This document shows, one piece after another, positions 1 to 6,982 of a DNA stretch of 8,489 bases (position 1 is its first letter; the number at the start of each line of letters is the position of its first letter). Location: the NCBI GenBank assembly GCA_025350385.1, contig JANXXZ010000005.1:1-8489 (forward strand), written 5' to 3'. A program made the translations under genes and the position numbers. The notes beneath the pieces are model-generated. The model saw nothing but the letters and a program-made list of their open reading frames with translations. It did not search any database and was not told the DNA's origin. The stretch comes from Bacteroidales bacterium (GTDB lineage: Bacteria; Bacteroidota; Bacteroidia; Bacteroidales; UBA4417).

Positions 1-1
1 C

Positions 2-1255
2 TCTTATCCTCACCAGCTTTCGGGAGGTCAGAAGCAACGGGTGATGATCGCCATGGCCATTGCCTGCAATCCTGAGATACTGATAGCCGATGAGCCTACT
101 ACCGCCCTTGATGTAACTGTTCAGAAAACCATCCTACAGTTGCTCAAGTTATTGCAGCTTAAGCATAATATGAGCCTCATCTTTATTTCGCATGACCTCG
201 GCGTTATTGCTGAAATTGCCGACGAAGTCATCGTGATGTACCAGGGGAAAATTGTTGAGCAAGGCCCGATTAAAACTATATTTAGCCAGCCACGGCATCC
301 ATATACCCAGGGGTTGCTTGCCTGCAGGCCGCCACTCAATATCCGGCCACGAAAACTCTCCATTATTGCAGATTATTTGGAAGGGGAAAGACCCGGCGAA
401 AAATCAGCAGAATCCTATGTGAGCCTGAAAGTGAGAAAAGAAGACCACAAAAAACTCTATTCAAGGCAACCATTGCTCAGGGCCGAAAATATCAGCATTC
501 ATTTTATCAGCAAGCGGAATTTTTTCGGTAAACCGCTTGCAACGGTCAAAGCGGTCGATGATGTATCATTCGAAGTGTTTCCTGGCGAAACATTGGGTTT
601 AGTAGGAGAATCGGGCTGCGGTAAAACAACATTGGGGCGCTGTTTGTTAAGACTTATTGAACCGACAAAAGGCCGTATCCATTACGGAAATAGAGAAATC
701 AATTTACTGAAGCCTGATGAAATGAGGCATATGCGTAAAAAGATGCAGATCATTTTCCAGGATCCCTATTCATCACTAAATCCAAGGCTCACCGCCGGTC
801 ATGCCATCCTTGAACCTATGAAAGTTCATGAGCTTCATGGCAACGAAACGGCAAGGAAAGCCAGGACCATGGATTTGCTGCATAAAGTCGGGCTTGATGA
901 AACCCATTTTTACCGCTACCCGCATGAATTTTCAGGTGGGCAACGGCAACGGATCTGTATCGCAAGGGCACTGGCCGTGGAACCAGAATTCATTATCTGC
1001 GACGAATCTGTTTCAGCCCTGGATGTATCCGTCCAGGCACAGGTATTGAATCTGCTTAACGACCTGAAAAAGGAATTTGGCTTCACCTATGTCTTTATTT
1101 CCCATGACTTGTCAGTTGTACGATTCATGAGCGACCGTATGATGGTGATGCGTAACGGAAGGATGCAAGAGATCGGGGAGGCTGATGAGTTGTATTTGCA
1201 TCCGCAGTCGGAATACACAAAAATGCTCATTAATGCGATACCTAAAGGGGTTTGA
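2..1255 (+). CDS. Tandem (fused) ATP-binding protein of a di/oligopeptide-type ABC importer, 5'-truncated by window edge
   Basis: ATPase that would drive uptake of peptides or related small molecules through an inner-membrane permease; no permease or binding-protein gene is visible here. The reading frame is open from base 2, so the true start lies upstream; 417 residues are visible. Two ABC modules are fused. The first begins at its signature LSGGQ (visible residues 6-10), followed by Walker B with D30-E31 and the H-loop His64; its Walker A is off the window. The second is complete: Walker A GESGCGKT (202-209), a Q-loop in IFQDPYSSLNPR, signature FSGGQ (310-314), Walker B ending D334-E335, and H-loop His368. 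The sequences RHPYTQGLL and LHPQSEYTKMLI after each module are the start of the oligopeptide-specific C-terminal extension, short in both. Known single-chain tandem ATPases of this type are E. coli YejF and GsiA, equivalent to DppD plus DppF. Substrate cannot be deduced. Confidence 0.95.
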   Translation, partial: SYPHQLSGGQKQRVMIAMAIACNPEILIADEPTTALDVTVQKTILQLLKLLQLKHNMSLIFISHDLGVIAEIADEVIVMYQGKIVEQGPIKTIFSQPRHPYTQGLLACRPPLNIRPRKLSIIADYLEGERPGEKSAESYVSLKVRKEDHKKLYSRQPLLRAENISIHFISKRNFFGKPLATVKAVDDVSFEVFPGETLGLVGESGCGKTTLGRCLLRLIEPTKGRIHYGNREINLLKPDEMRHMRKKMQIIFQDPYSSLNPRLTAGHAILEPMKVHELHGNETARKARTMDLLHKVGLDETHFYRYPHEFSGGQRQRICIARALAVEPEFIICDESVSALDVSVQAQVLNLLNDLKKEFGFTYVFISHDLSVVRFMSDRMMVMRNGRMQEIGEADELYLHPQSEYTKMLINAIPKGV

Positions 1256-1337
1256 AGTTGGAAGCCCGGAGACGGAAGTCAGGAGTAGGGAGTAGGGAGT
1301 AAGAAGTATGGAGTTGAGAGTATGGAGACTGAAGAAG
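1254..1337. repeat. Degenerate heptanucleotide tandem array, consensus GGAGTAN, about 12 units
   Basis: Starting at the second base of the TGA stop of the ABC gene, the sequence can be read as twelve consecutive 7-base units in one register. Eleven begin with GRAG and the other with AGAG. The best units are GGAGTAG (1282-1288 and 1289-1295) and GGAGTAA (1296-1302); the ends are more degenerate, for example GAAGCCC (1261) and GAAGAAG (1331). The strand is nearly all purine with regular T. On the opposite strand this gives a spurious frame rich in Leu, Thr, Pro, Tyr and Ser, which I do not consider a gene. Similar short tandemly repeated heptamers are known between genes in some cyanobacteria and, from memory, Bacteroidota. 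Function unknown. Confidence 0.8.
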
Positions 1338-1353
1338 ACTGGGTCGCGGCTCT

Positions 1354-1415
1354 TCGCCTTGTCGCCATATCGCCTGTCGCCCTGTAGCCCTGTCGCTCCT
1401 TGCTCCTTGCCCCTC
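1354..1415. repeat. Degenerate octanucleotide array, TGTCGCCC-like
   Basis: Directly after the heptamer array, the pentamer TCGCC recurs at 1354, 1362, 1370 and 1377, followed by TAGCC at 1385 and TCGCT at 1393. The spacings are 8, 8, 7, 8 and 8 bases. The array then decays into pyrimidine-rich sequence containing TTGCTCCTT (1400-1408). The strand composition flips from purine-rich to pyrimidine-rich between the two arrays. It lies about 57 bases upstream of the rnr start codon, so it could be in the 5' leader of rnr or in the trailer of the ABC gene. No coding sequence or strong terminator hairpin is visible. Confidence 0.7.
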
Positions 1416-1471
1416 TTATCTGGCGGAATCGCTAATAAATCGTAAAACAAAAATTTAAAATATAAATCAAC

Positions 1472-3661
1472 ATGCCACGAAAATCACATAAATCAACACC
1501 CTCGGCCAACGTAGCCCGTAATGCCTTTGCAAACCAGGTTTTTGCCTTTTTTTCTGAAAACCCCACTTCAAGTTTAAACTATAAACAAACCGCTTCACAG
1601 CTCGGTATCACTGACAAACGGGAAAAAGAACAGATCCGTCATGCTCTTGATGAGTTAAGCCTGCAGGGATCACTCATTGAAACAAACCGGGGAAAGTTTA
1701 AGCTGAACCCGCAACTGATCGCAGCCGTGACCAAAGCCAATACAATTAGCGGTATTGTCGATATGAAACAAACCGGCAATGCTTACGTAATTACCTCCGA
1801 ACTACCCGAGGATGTATTTGTTTCGCCCAATAATACCCATCACGCCCTGAACGGCGATAAGGTAAAGGTCCATTTGTTCCCGAAACGCAAGGATCGTAAA
1901 ACAGAAGGTATCATCGTTGAAATTGTTGAACGGGCTAAAAAACAATTTGTAGGAATTATCCATATTTCAAAAAGGTTTGCATTCCTCGTGCCTGACAGCA
2001 CTTCCATTCCTGTTGACATTTATATTCCGCTTTCTACCCTGAAAGGCGCAAAAGATGGTCAGAAAGTAGTGGCGCAGATCACTGAATGGCCCGAAAATGC
2101 AGCAAATCCTATTGGAGAAATCATCCATGTGCTGGGGGAACCAGGCGACAACAATGTGGAGATGAACTCCATCCTGGCCTCTTTCGATTTCCCGTTGAAA
2201 TTCCCGAAAGTCGCCGAGGATGAAGCCAGGAAGATCAGGAATGTGGTTCCCGAGGCCGAAATCAGCAATAGACGCGATTTCCGCAACATCTGGACCTGCA
2301 CCATCGACCCGGTTGATGCTAAGGACTTTGATGATGCATTATCGTTACAAAAATTACCCGATGGCAATTGGGAGGTGGGCGTTCATATTGCCGATGTTTC
2401 CCATTATGTCAGGCCCGGATCGGCCATTGACACTGAAGCATATGAGCGCGGTACTTCCATATACCTTGTCGATCGCACGATTCCCATGCTGCCTGAGCAA
2501 TTATCCAACCTGGTGTGTTCACTTCGTCCCGGTGAAGAGAAACTCTGTTTTTCAGCCGTTTTTAAACTGAACGAGAAAGGGGATGTGCTGGATGAATGGT
2601 TTGGAAGAACAGTGATCAACTCCAATCGGCGCTATGCATACGAAGAGGTCCAGGGGATCATTGAAGGCGCAGAAGGGGATTTCAAAACGGAGTTGATGGT
2701 ATTGCATAATCTTTCGTCCAAATTACGGGCAGAACGATTTAAAAAGGGAGCTATCGCTTTTAAATCGCAGGAAGTAAAGTTTGTCCTGGATGAAAAGGGT
2801 AAACCTATAGGGGTGAAAATCAAGGAACAAAAAGAAGCTAACTGGCTGATTGAAGATTTCATGCTTCTGGCCAACCGACGGGTGGCCCAAAAGATCGGTG
2901 ACCGGAAAGGAGAGGGAGAAGCAAAAACATTTGTTTACCGGGTGCATGATGAACCCAACCCTGATAAACTGACTAATTTTTCACAATTCCTGCATAAATT
3001 AGGTTATAAATTCCAAACCACAAGTCGGAAAAGTGTGACCACCTCATTTAATCAGTTATTTGAAAACATAGTCGGAAAAGGGGAGGAGAACATGATTGAG
3101 ACCATTGCGATCCGTACGATGATGAGGGCTGAGTACTCTACCTCGAACATAGGGCATTACGGGCTGGCATTTAGTTTCTACACCCATTTTACCTCACCGA
3201 TCCGCCGTTACCCCGATCTCATGGTGCACCGATTGTTACAATGGTATCTTGACGGAAAACCAGGTGTAAACAAATCGGAATATGAAGAATATTGTGTTCA
3301 TTCATCGGAAATGGAACGCAAAGCCATGGAAGCCGAACGTGCCAGCATCAAATACAAACAGGTTGAGTATATGATGGATAAAATAGGGCAGGAGTTCGAA
3401 GGGTTGATTTCGGGTGTAAGCAAATGGGGAATTTATGTTGAGCTCACCGAAAGTAAATGCGAAGGAATGGTCCCGTTGCGTAACATGAACGATGATTTTT
3501 ATTACCTCGACGATGAAAATTACCGTATTATCGGTCAGCGTTCGGGCAAGGTTTACCGGCTTGGCGATAACATCAGGATCAAGGTAAAAAAGATCGATCT
3601 CCAAAAGAGACAAATGGATTTTGACCTGGTCAGGGAAGGGATTGGGAAGAAGAAGTGGTAA
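1472..3661 (+). CDS. rnr: Ribonuclease R (RNase II/RNB-family 3'-5' exoribonuclease)
   Basis: Processive, Mg2+-dependent 3'-to-5' hydrolytic exoribonuclease of the cytoplasm; the family degrades structured mRNA and rRNA fragments. The 729 residues show the family order: an N-terminal winged-helix-like segment (about 12-75), two cold-shock OB domains (about 85-235), the catalytic RNB domain (about 260-590), and a C-terminal S1 domain (about 640-725). The RNB signature IDPVDAKDFDDA gives the four metal-binding acidic residues D279, D285, D287 and D288. The downstream signature HFTSPIRRYPDL (572-583) is intact. The winged-helix segment favours RNase R over RNase II. It is shorter than E. coli RNase R (813 residues) and stops just after the S1 domain, lacking the long basic tail. 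The ATG follows an AT-rich leader with no Shine-Dalgarno sequence, usual in Bacteroidota. Repeat arrays flank the gene on both sides. Confidence 0.97.
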   Translation: MPRKSHKSTPSANVARNAFANQVFAFFSENPTSSLNYKQTASQLGITDKREKEQIRHALDELSLQGSLIETNRGKFKLNPQLIAAVTKANTISGIVDMKQTGNAYVITSELPEDVFVSPNNTHHALNGDKVKVHLFPKRKDRKTEGIIVEIVERAKKQFVGIIHISKRFAFLVPDSTSIPVDIYIPLSTLKGAKDGQKVVAQITEWPENAANPIGEIIHVLGEPGDNNVEMNSILASFDFPLKFPKVAEDEARKIRNVVPEAEISNRRDFRNIWTCTIDPVDAKDFDDALSLQKLPDGNWEVGVHIADVSHYVRPGSAIDTEAYERGTSIYLVDRTIPMLPEQLSNLVCSLRPGEEKLCFSAVFKLNEKGDVLDEWFGRTVINSNRRYAYEEVQGIIEGAEGDFKTELMVLHNLSSKLRAERFKKGAIAFKSQEVKFVLDEKGKPIGVKIKEQKEANWLIEDFMLLANRRVAQKIGDRKGEGEAKTFVYRVHDEPNPDKLTNFSQFLHKLGYKFQTTSRKSVTTSFNQLFENIVGKGEENMIETIAIRTMMRAEYSTSNIGHYGLAFSFYTHFTSPIRRYPDLMVHRLLQWYLDGKPGVNKSEYEEYCVHSSEMERKAMEAERASIKYKQVEYMMDKIGQEFEGLISGVSKWGIYVELTESKCEGMVPLRNMNDDFYYLDDENYRIIGQRSGKVYRLGDNIRIKVKKIDLQKRQMDFDLVREGIGKKKW

Positions 3662-3709
3662 TGGAGCGAGGAAGCGAAGGAGAGAAAGAGAGAAGGAGCA
3701 AAAAGAAGA
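3662..3709. repeat. Purine-rich octanucleotide array directly after the rnr stop codon
   Basis: Immediately after the TAA, six 8-base units can be read in register: TGGAGCGA, GGAAGCGA, AGGAGAGA, AAGAGAGA, AGGAGCAA and AAAGAAGA, consensus RRGAGMGA. AAGGAGCAA (3693-3701) is the exact reverse complement of TTGCTCCTT at 1400-1408, and GGAGCGA (3663-3669) is the reverse complement of TCGCTCC at 1393-1399. Arrays of related sequence therefore flank rnr in opposite orientation. The matches are short and low-complexity, so the relationship is suggestive only. Confidence 0.55.
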
Positions 3710-3777
3710 TTAAAGACAATCTTTATAGTACCGGTCAGCAGGTTTACAAGGACTTCTTATTAAATTGTCATCATCTC

Positions 3778-3807
3778 TTGATTTAAGCTGATTCTGTGTT
3801 ATATTTG
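3778..3807 (+). promoter_or_regulatory. Bacteroidota-type sigma-A promoter for the GYF_2/CD225 gene
   Basis: TTG at 3778-3780 (-33 element) and TATATTTG at 3800-3807 (-7 element, consensus TAnnTTTG) are separated by 19 bases, within the usual 19-21. Transcription would start near 3812, about 20 bases before the ATG at 3832. This makes the gene at 3832, with the overlapping DUF2752 gene, a transcription unit separate from rnr. Confidence 0.7.
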
Positions 3808-3831
3808 CTAGTATAACCAAATACCTGTTTT

Positions 3832-4332
3832 ATGGAATACTTTATTACTGATGGCGTTTCCAATTTCGGACCCTTTACTCTGGATCAACTCAGGGAGAAG
3901 AATATCACTCCTGCAACAAAAATATGGTACAGCGGGCTCAGTGGCTGGACCCCGGCCGGCGAAATACCCGAACTGGCTGCATTATTATCTTCAACACCTC
4001 CTCCAATAAGTCCCCCGCCTCCGCAATTTTCGTATCCAGGGATTAATTATGCGCAGACTAAACCCCCTAAAACCTGGTTAGTGGAATCGATACTGGTGAC
4101 TTTGTTTTGTTGTCTTCCATTCGGAATTGCCGGGATTATTTATGCCTCAAGGGTAGAATCAAAATTTTATTCCGGCGATCATCAGGGAGCACTGCTGGCC
4201 TCAGAGGATGCAGGAAGATGGACAAAGATCGGATTCTGGGTTGGTTTAGTTTCGGTGCTTATTTGGGTTGTATTTGTTATTGTGACAGCCTTAAACGGTG
4301 GTAATTTTGAGAACTTTACCCCAAATTTTTAA
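3832..4332 (+). CDS. GYF_2 domain plus CD225/dispanin-like membrane protein
   Basis: A 166-residue protein of unknown biochemical role. Residues 1-50 are a GYF_2-type domain: aromatic N-terminus MEYFITDG, then GPF (13-15), the pattern KIWYSGLSGW (30-39), and the closing IPEL. Residues 55-80 are a proline-rich linker. Residues 82-155 resemble the CD225/dispanin family, with a first hydrophobic helix (about 84-106) containing the CCLPFG motif and IIYASRV, a conserved GDHQGAL loop (115-121), an amphipathic segment around RWTKIGFWVG (129-138), and a second helix (about 134-154). Eukaryotic CD225 proteins include the IFITM antiviral factors, in which cysteines near this membrane segment are palmitoylated; nothing here shows such modification. 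GYF domains bind proline-rich peptides in eukaryotes, and proline-rich linkers occur in this protein and three neighbours. The next gene overlaps its end by 35 bases. Confidence 0.88.
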   Translation: MEYFITDGVSNFGPFTLDQLREKNITPATKIWYSGLSGWTPAGEIPELAALLSSTPPPISPPPPQFSYPGINYAQTKPPKTWLVESILVTLFCCLPFGIAGIIYASRVESKFYSGDHQGALLASEDAGRWTKIGFWVGLVSVLIWVVFVIVTALNGGNFENFTPNF

Positions 4333-4687
4333 ACCTCCTTTACTATTACTTTTATTACTGGTTCTGGCTGTAATTTATTTTGCACTCGACCCGGCAGGTT
4401 TCTCCTTTTTCCCGAAATGCCCCTTTTACTGGCTTACGGGTTACAAATGCCCGGGATGCGGATCGCAGCGGGCCGTTCATGATCTTTTACATTTAAATTT
4501 CAGGGGAGCTTTTCATGAAAATCCGTTGCTGGTAATTTCCATTCCCTATATACTGGGGGGATTTGCATTCGATTACACTAATCTGAGCCAACGGATACCC
4601 CGGGTTCGTAAAACCCTATATGGTAAAACAGCAATCATACTGGTGGTAATCATCGTGATAGCTTACTGGATATTGCGAAACATTTAG
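4298..4687 (+). CDS. DUF2752 family small membrane protein
   Basis: A 129-residue membrane protein of unknown function. The DUF2752 hallmark is clear: CPFYWLTGYKCPGCGSQRA (41-59) with C41, C51 and C54, followed by LLHLNFRGAFHENPL. Three hydrophobic helices are likely at about 13-30, 76-93 and 110-127, with the cysteine motif between the first two. The earliest possible start is GTG at 4298, because an in-frame TAA lies at 4292-4294; TTG at 4307 is the only nearby alternative and there is no ATG before the conserved region. The gene therefore overlaps the upstream gene by 35 bases (26 with the TTG start) and is probably translationally coupled to it. The cysteine arrangement could bind metal or be redox active, but this is not established. 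From memory, DUF2752 and CD225 or TM2 genes are often neighbours in Bacteroidota. Confidence 0.9.
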   Translation: MVILRTLPQIFKPPLLLLLLLVLAVIYFALDPAGFSFFPKCPFYWLTGYKCPGCGSQRAVHDLLHLNFRGAFHENPLLVISIPYILGGFAFDYTNLSQRIPRVRKTLYGKTAIILVVIIVIAYWILRNI

Positions 4688-4694
4688 CTATTAA

Positions 4695-4726
4695 TTTGCT
4701 AAAACTTGATTTTCGATCTATATTTG
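4695..4726 (+). promoter_or_regulatory. Bacteroidota-type sigma-A promoter for the zinc ribbon/Yip1 gene
   Basis: TTTG at 4695-4698 and TATATTTG at 4719-4726 are separated by 20 bases, matching the Bacteroidota -33/-7 consensus. The -7 octamer is identical to the one at 3800-3807. Transcription would start near 4731, leaving an untranslated leader of about 80 bases before the ATG at 4813, longer than that of the upstream unit. No riboswitch-like fold was recognised in the leader. Confidence 0.68.
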
Positions 4727-4812
4727 TTTGTTCAAGCAAGTTGTGATACCCATTCAATCCTAAAATTTTCCATTGTCTTAATAAACCGAGTTTTAACCAA
4801 AAACATTTCCCC

Positions 4813-5622
4813 ATGAAATTTTGTCCTCAATGCGGATCAGAGTTAAAGGAAGGCGCTAAATTCTGTGCATCCTGTGGTTTTCAGATTGTTGCACCCCCCA
4901 CGGCTTCAACGCCACCTCCGGCTCCTGAACCCCAGGCAAGCTGGCAGCCGCAGGAACCGGTATATGACCAGGCAAAACAAGCTACCCATGCATTTAGCGA
5001 AGCTGTTTCAGGAAATACGAACCTTGTTCAACGGGTTATTAGTATCATAACCAGACCAAAACAGGAATGGCTGGCAATCAATAATGAGCGGCCTGATACT
5101 ATGAAACTGTTGGCTGGTTATGCACTTATCCTTGCCCTGATCCCCGCTATTGCTTCGTTTATTGCTTATGGATTGATTGGTACATCAATTATGGGGTATA
5201 CCTACCGCAATATTTCGACCGGGATCATGCAGGCAATTACCCAGCTTCTTACAGCCGTAGTAGGTGTTTACTTGCTGGCCTGGGTTATTGATCTTCTTGC
5301 CTCCTCTTTTGACTCGGAAAAGAATATGGGCAAATCCCTTCAACTCGCCGTATATTCAAGCACTGCCCAGTGGGTTGGCGGAATACTATTAATTATTCCC
5401 GGTTTACGCTGGTTATCAATAGTGGCTGGACTGTATGCAATTTATCTGCTTGCAACAGGCTTGCCTGTCCTCAAAAAGACTCCGCAGGATAAAGTTGTAG
5501 GTTATCTGGTATTAACAATTATTGCCATGCTTGTAATCGGATTTATACTGGCTCTGATATTTGTGGCAATTTTAGGGATTTTCTTTGTGACCGGAGGTGG
5601 ATTGCGGGGTTTTGGAATGTAG
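4813..5622 (+). CDS. Zinc ribbon plus Yip1-family multi-pass membrane protein
   Basis: A 269-residue protein. Residues 1-22 form a minimal zinc ribbon with C4, C7, C18 and C21 (CxxC-x10-CxxC), followed by a Pro/Ala/Gln-rich linker (about 27-60). From about 70 to 262 it resembles the Yip1 domain: the entry helix contains ITRPKQEWLAI (79-89), typical of bacterial Yip1 proteins, then about five hydrophobic segments near 97-120, 138-165, 178-197, 199-219 and 229-262. Eukaryotic Yip1 proteins act with Rab GTPases in vesicle traffic; bacterial members have no settled function. The zinc ribbon is expected to face the cytoplasm. The ATG at 4813 gives the cysteine knuckle at the same residue positions as in the two downstream paralogous N-termini, which supports this start. 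Confidence 0.88.
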   Translation: MKFCPQCGSELKEGAKFCASCGFQIVAPPTASTPPPAPEPQASWQPQEPVYDQAKQATHAFSEAVSGNTNLVQRVISIITRPKQEWLAINNERPDTMKLLAGYALILALIPAIASFIAYGLIGTSIMGYTYRNISTGIMQAITQLLTAVVGVYLLAWVIDLLASSFDSEKNMGKSLQLAVYSSTAQWVGGILLIIPGLRWLSIVAGLYAIYLLATGLPVLKKTPQDKVVGYLVLTIIAMLVIGFILALIFVAILGIFFVTGGGLRGFGM

Positions 5623-5739
5623 TATGCATGCACTATTTAAGCTTTATTTTAGCCGGTTTATTGCTTCATGGAAATTTATAGTTTTCCCTAAAGTAGTTAT
5701 CCCATTTGAATCATACATTCTGTTTAATCCTGGTCAACT

Positions 5740-6822
5740 ATGAAATTCTGCCCCCAATGCGGTAAAAGCCTTACGCCCGACAATCGGTTCTGCGAAGAAT
5801 GCGGTTACGATACTTTACTTGAAAACCAGGCTCCGGTTGAACCTCCCGTTACTCAGCCTGTCGTACCACAGCCTGCCATTCCGGTGGTTGAAGAGCCGGC
5901 AGTGCCAGTTACGGAGCAGGTTGAACCCTCCGGAACGACTCAGGTACCTCCTCAACAAGAGGCTACGAGGCCGATACCCCCTATTCTGGCTGATAGGGCT
6001 CATCAAAGCCCCGCGAATACTAAAAAAGGAAACAACAAACTGATTTGGATTCTGATCGGAATTATTGGTGTTGCAGCATTATGCGCAGTAGGATGGTTTG
6101 GTTATACTAAATTCATAAAAAGTCAACCATCAGATGTTATAGCTGCGGATCCATCAATCATGATAGATGAGAGCACTTCCTCTGATACAGCAAAGGCAAC
6201 CAACACTAGTCAGGCGACCCAGGACAGCTTGAAAAGAGTCCAGGCTATAGCTGCTGTTCCCGAAGAAAAAACAACGTCAGAAGCGAAGAAAGAGAATCAG
6301 GCTGCAAAACCATCTTCAAAAAACAAGCCTGCCACCAAACCAACAGCCAAGCAGCATAATCCGGCGAATCAAACACCAAATCCGGAACCAAAGCCGCAAG
6401 CCAAACAAGGTTCGGTGATTACGGTTAAACAATCAGATTATACCCCTGAAAAAACGCTGACAACCCTGTTTTCGTCCAATAACCGGGAAACACCCAAATA
6501 TAAAAACCCTAAAAACCCTGTCCGCTTTTCGGTTTCAAAGCCCTGTATGATCATAAGGGTCAGTACCGATCATTTTAATGAAGATAAGGGAACCACAAAT
6601 GTCGGATCCATAACGATCCTGGACAAGAATAAGAAAGTGATAGGTACCTATAAAGCCCGCGGTAAGAACGGAAGTAACGGAACCACCAACGGCAAATGGG
6701 TTGCAGAACCACGTATTTCACTCGAAAAGGGCACCTATTTCATTATGGATTCAGACCCTTCAACCTGGTCAAAAAATTTCTTCGGAACCGGGTTTGTTGA
6801 GGTGGAGGGGTATGAGCTTTAG
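5740..6822 (+). CDS. Zinc ribbon, single-pass membrane protein with exported C-terminal domain
   Basis: A 360-residue protein of unknown function. The N-terminal zinc ribbon has C4, C7, C18 and C21. A long Pro/Val/Glu-rich linker (about 30-85) precedes a basic patch KKGNNK (95-100) and one hydrophobic helix (about 101-121). By the positive-inside rule the zinc ribbon is cytoplasmic and the rest is outside the inner membrane. Residues 125-224 look disordered, rich in Ser, Thr, Ala, Lys, Pro and Gln. Residues 225-360 appear to be a beta-rich globular domain with the motif DSDPSTWSKN near the C-terminus, followed by GTGFVEVEGYE. From memory, a DSDPxTWSxN segment occurs in an unnamed extracellular domain of other bacterial proteins, some of them also with zinc ribbons; I cannot assign a ligand. 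The architecture, with an inside metal module and an outside domain, could suit a sensor or anchor, but no catalytic motif is visible. Confidence 0.85.
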   Translation: MKFCPQCGKSLTPDNRFCEECGYDTLLENQAPVEPPVTQPVVPQPAIPVVEEPAVPVTEQVEPSGTTQVPPQQEATRPIPPILADRAHQSPANTKKGNNKLIWILIGIIGVAALCAVGWFGYTKFIKSQPSDVIAADPSIMIDESTSSDTAKATNTSQATQDSLKRVQAIAAVPEEKTTSEAKKENQAAKPSSKNKPATKPTAKQHNPANQTPNPEPKPQAKQGSVITVKQSDYTPEKTLTTLFSSNNRETPKYKNPKNPVRFSVSKPCMIIRVSTDHFNEDKGTTNVGSITILDKNKKVIGTYKARGKNGSNGTTNGKWVAEPRISLEKGTYFIMDSDPSTWSKNFFGTGFVEVEGYEL

Positions 6823-6982
6823 ATTTAGCTGAATGTTTAAATGTTTGGGACCGTTGACGGGGGACAGAGAGCCATAACCGGAATTTATATACTTTCTCAA
6901 ATCCATCGTCTGGGATCGAAAGAAGAAGGAGTTATGAACCAAATTAACGCTTGTTTTAATAAATACTAATTAGAAAAATAGC

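Noticed and set aside
1112..1450. Minus-strand open frame of 112 codons covering the ABC gene end and spacer
   Set aside because: Its composition (repeated Leu-Thr-Pro-Tyr-Ser) simply reflects the heptamer and octamer arrays read on the other strand, and it overlaps a well-supported ABC ATPase end.
2059..2367. Minus-strand open frames inside rnr
   Set aside because: Shadow frames opposite a gene whose catalytic motif is intact; no recognisable protein features.
3711..3725. Small hairpin TAAAGA-CAA-TCTTTA after rnr
   Set aside because: Six AT-rich pairs and no following T run; not a credible terminator.
4738..4812. Possible riboswitch or structured RNA in the leader of the Yip1 gene
   Set aside because: The leader is long enough, but no conserved core or stable stem was recognised by eye.
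5620..5636. Near-palindrome TAGTATGCATGCACTA at the end of the Yip1 gene
   Set aside because: Central pairs mismatch, the stem is short and no T run follows directly; could be chance.
5679..5686. TAGTTTTC as a possible -7 element for the gene at 5740
   Set aside because: Last base differs from TAnnTTTG and the nearest TTG is only 15 bases upstream, outside the normal spacing.
6934..6969. Eleven-residue frame starting ATG AAC CAA, preceded by AAGGAG
   Set aside because: AAGGAG is only two bases from the ATG, too close for a normal Shine-Dalgarno site, and the peptide shows no attenuator-like residue run; too weak to call a leader peptide.
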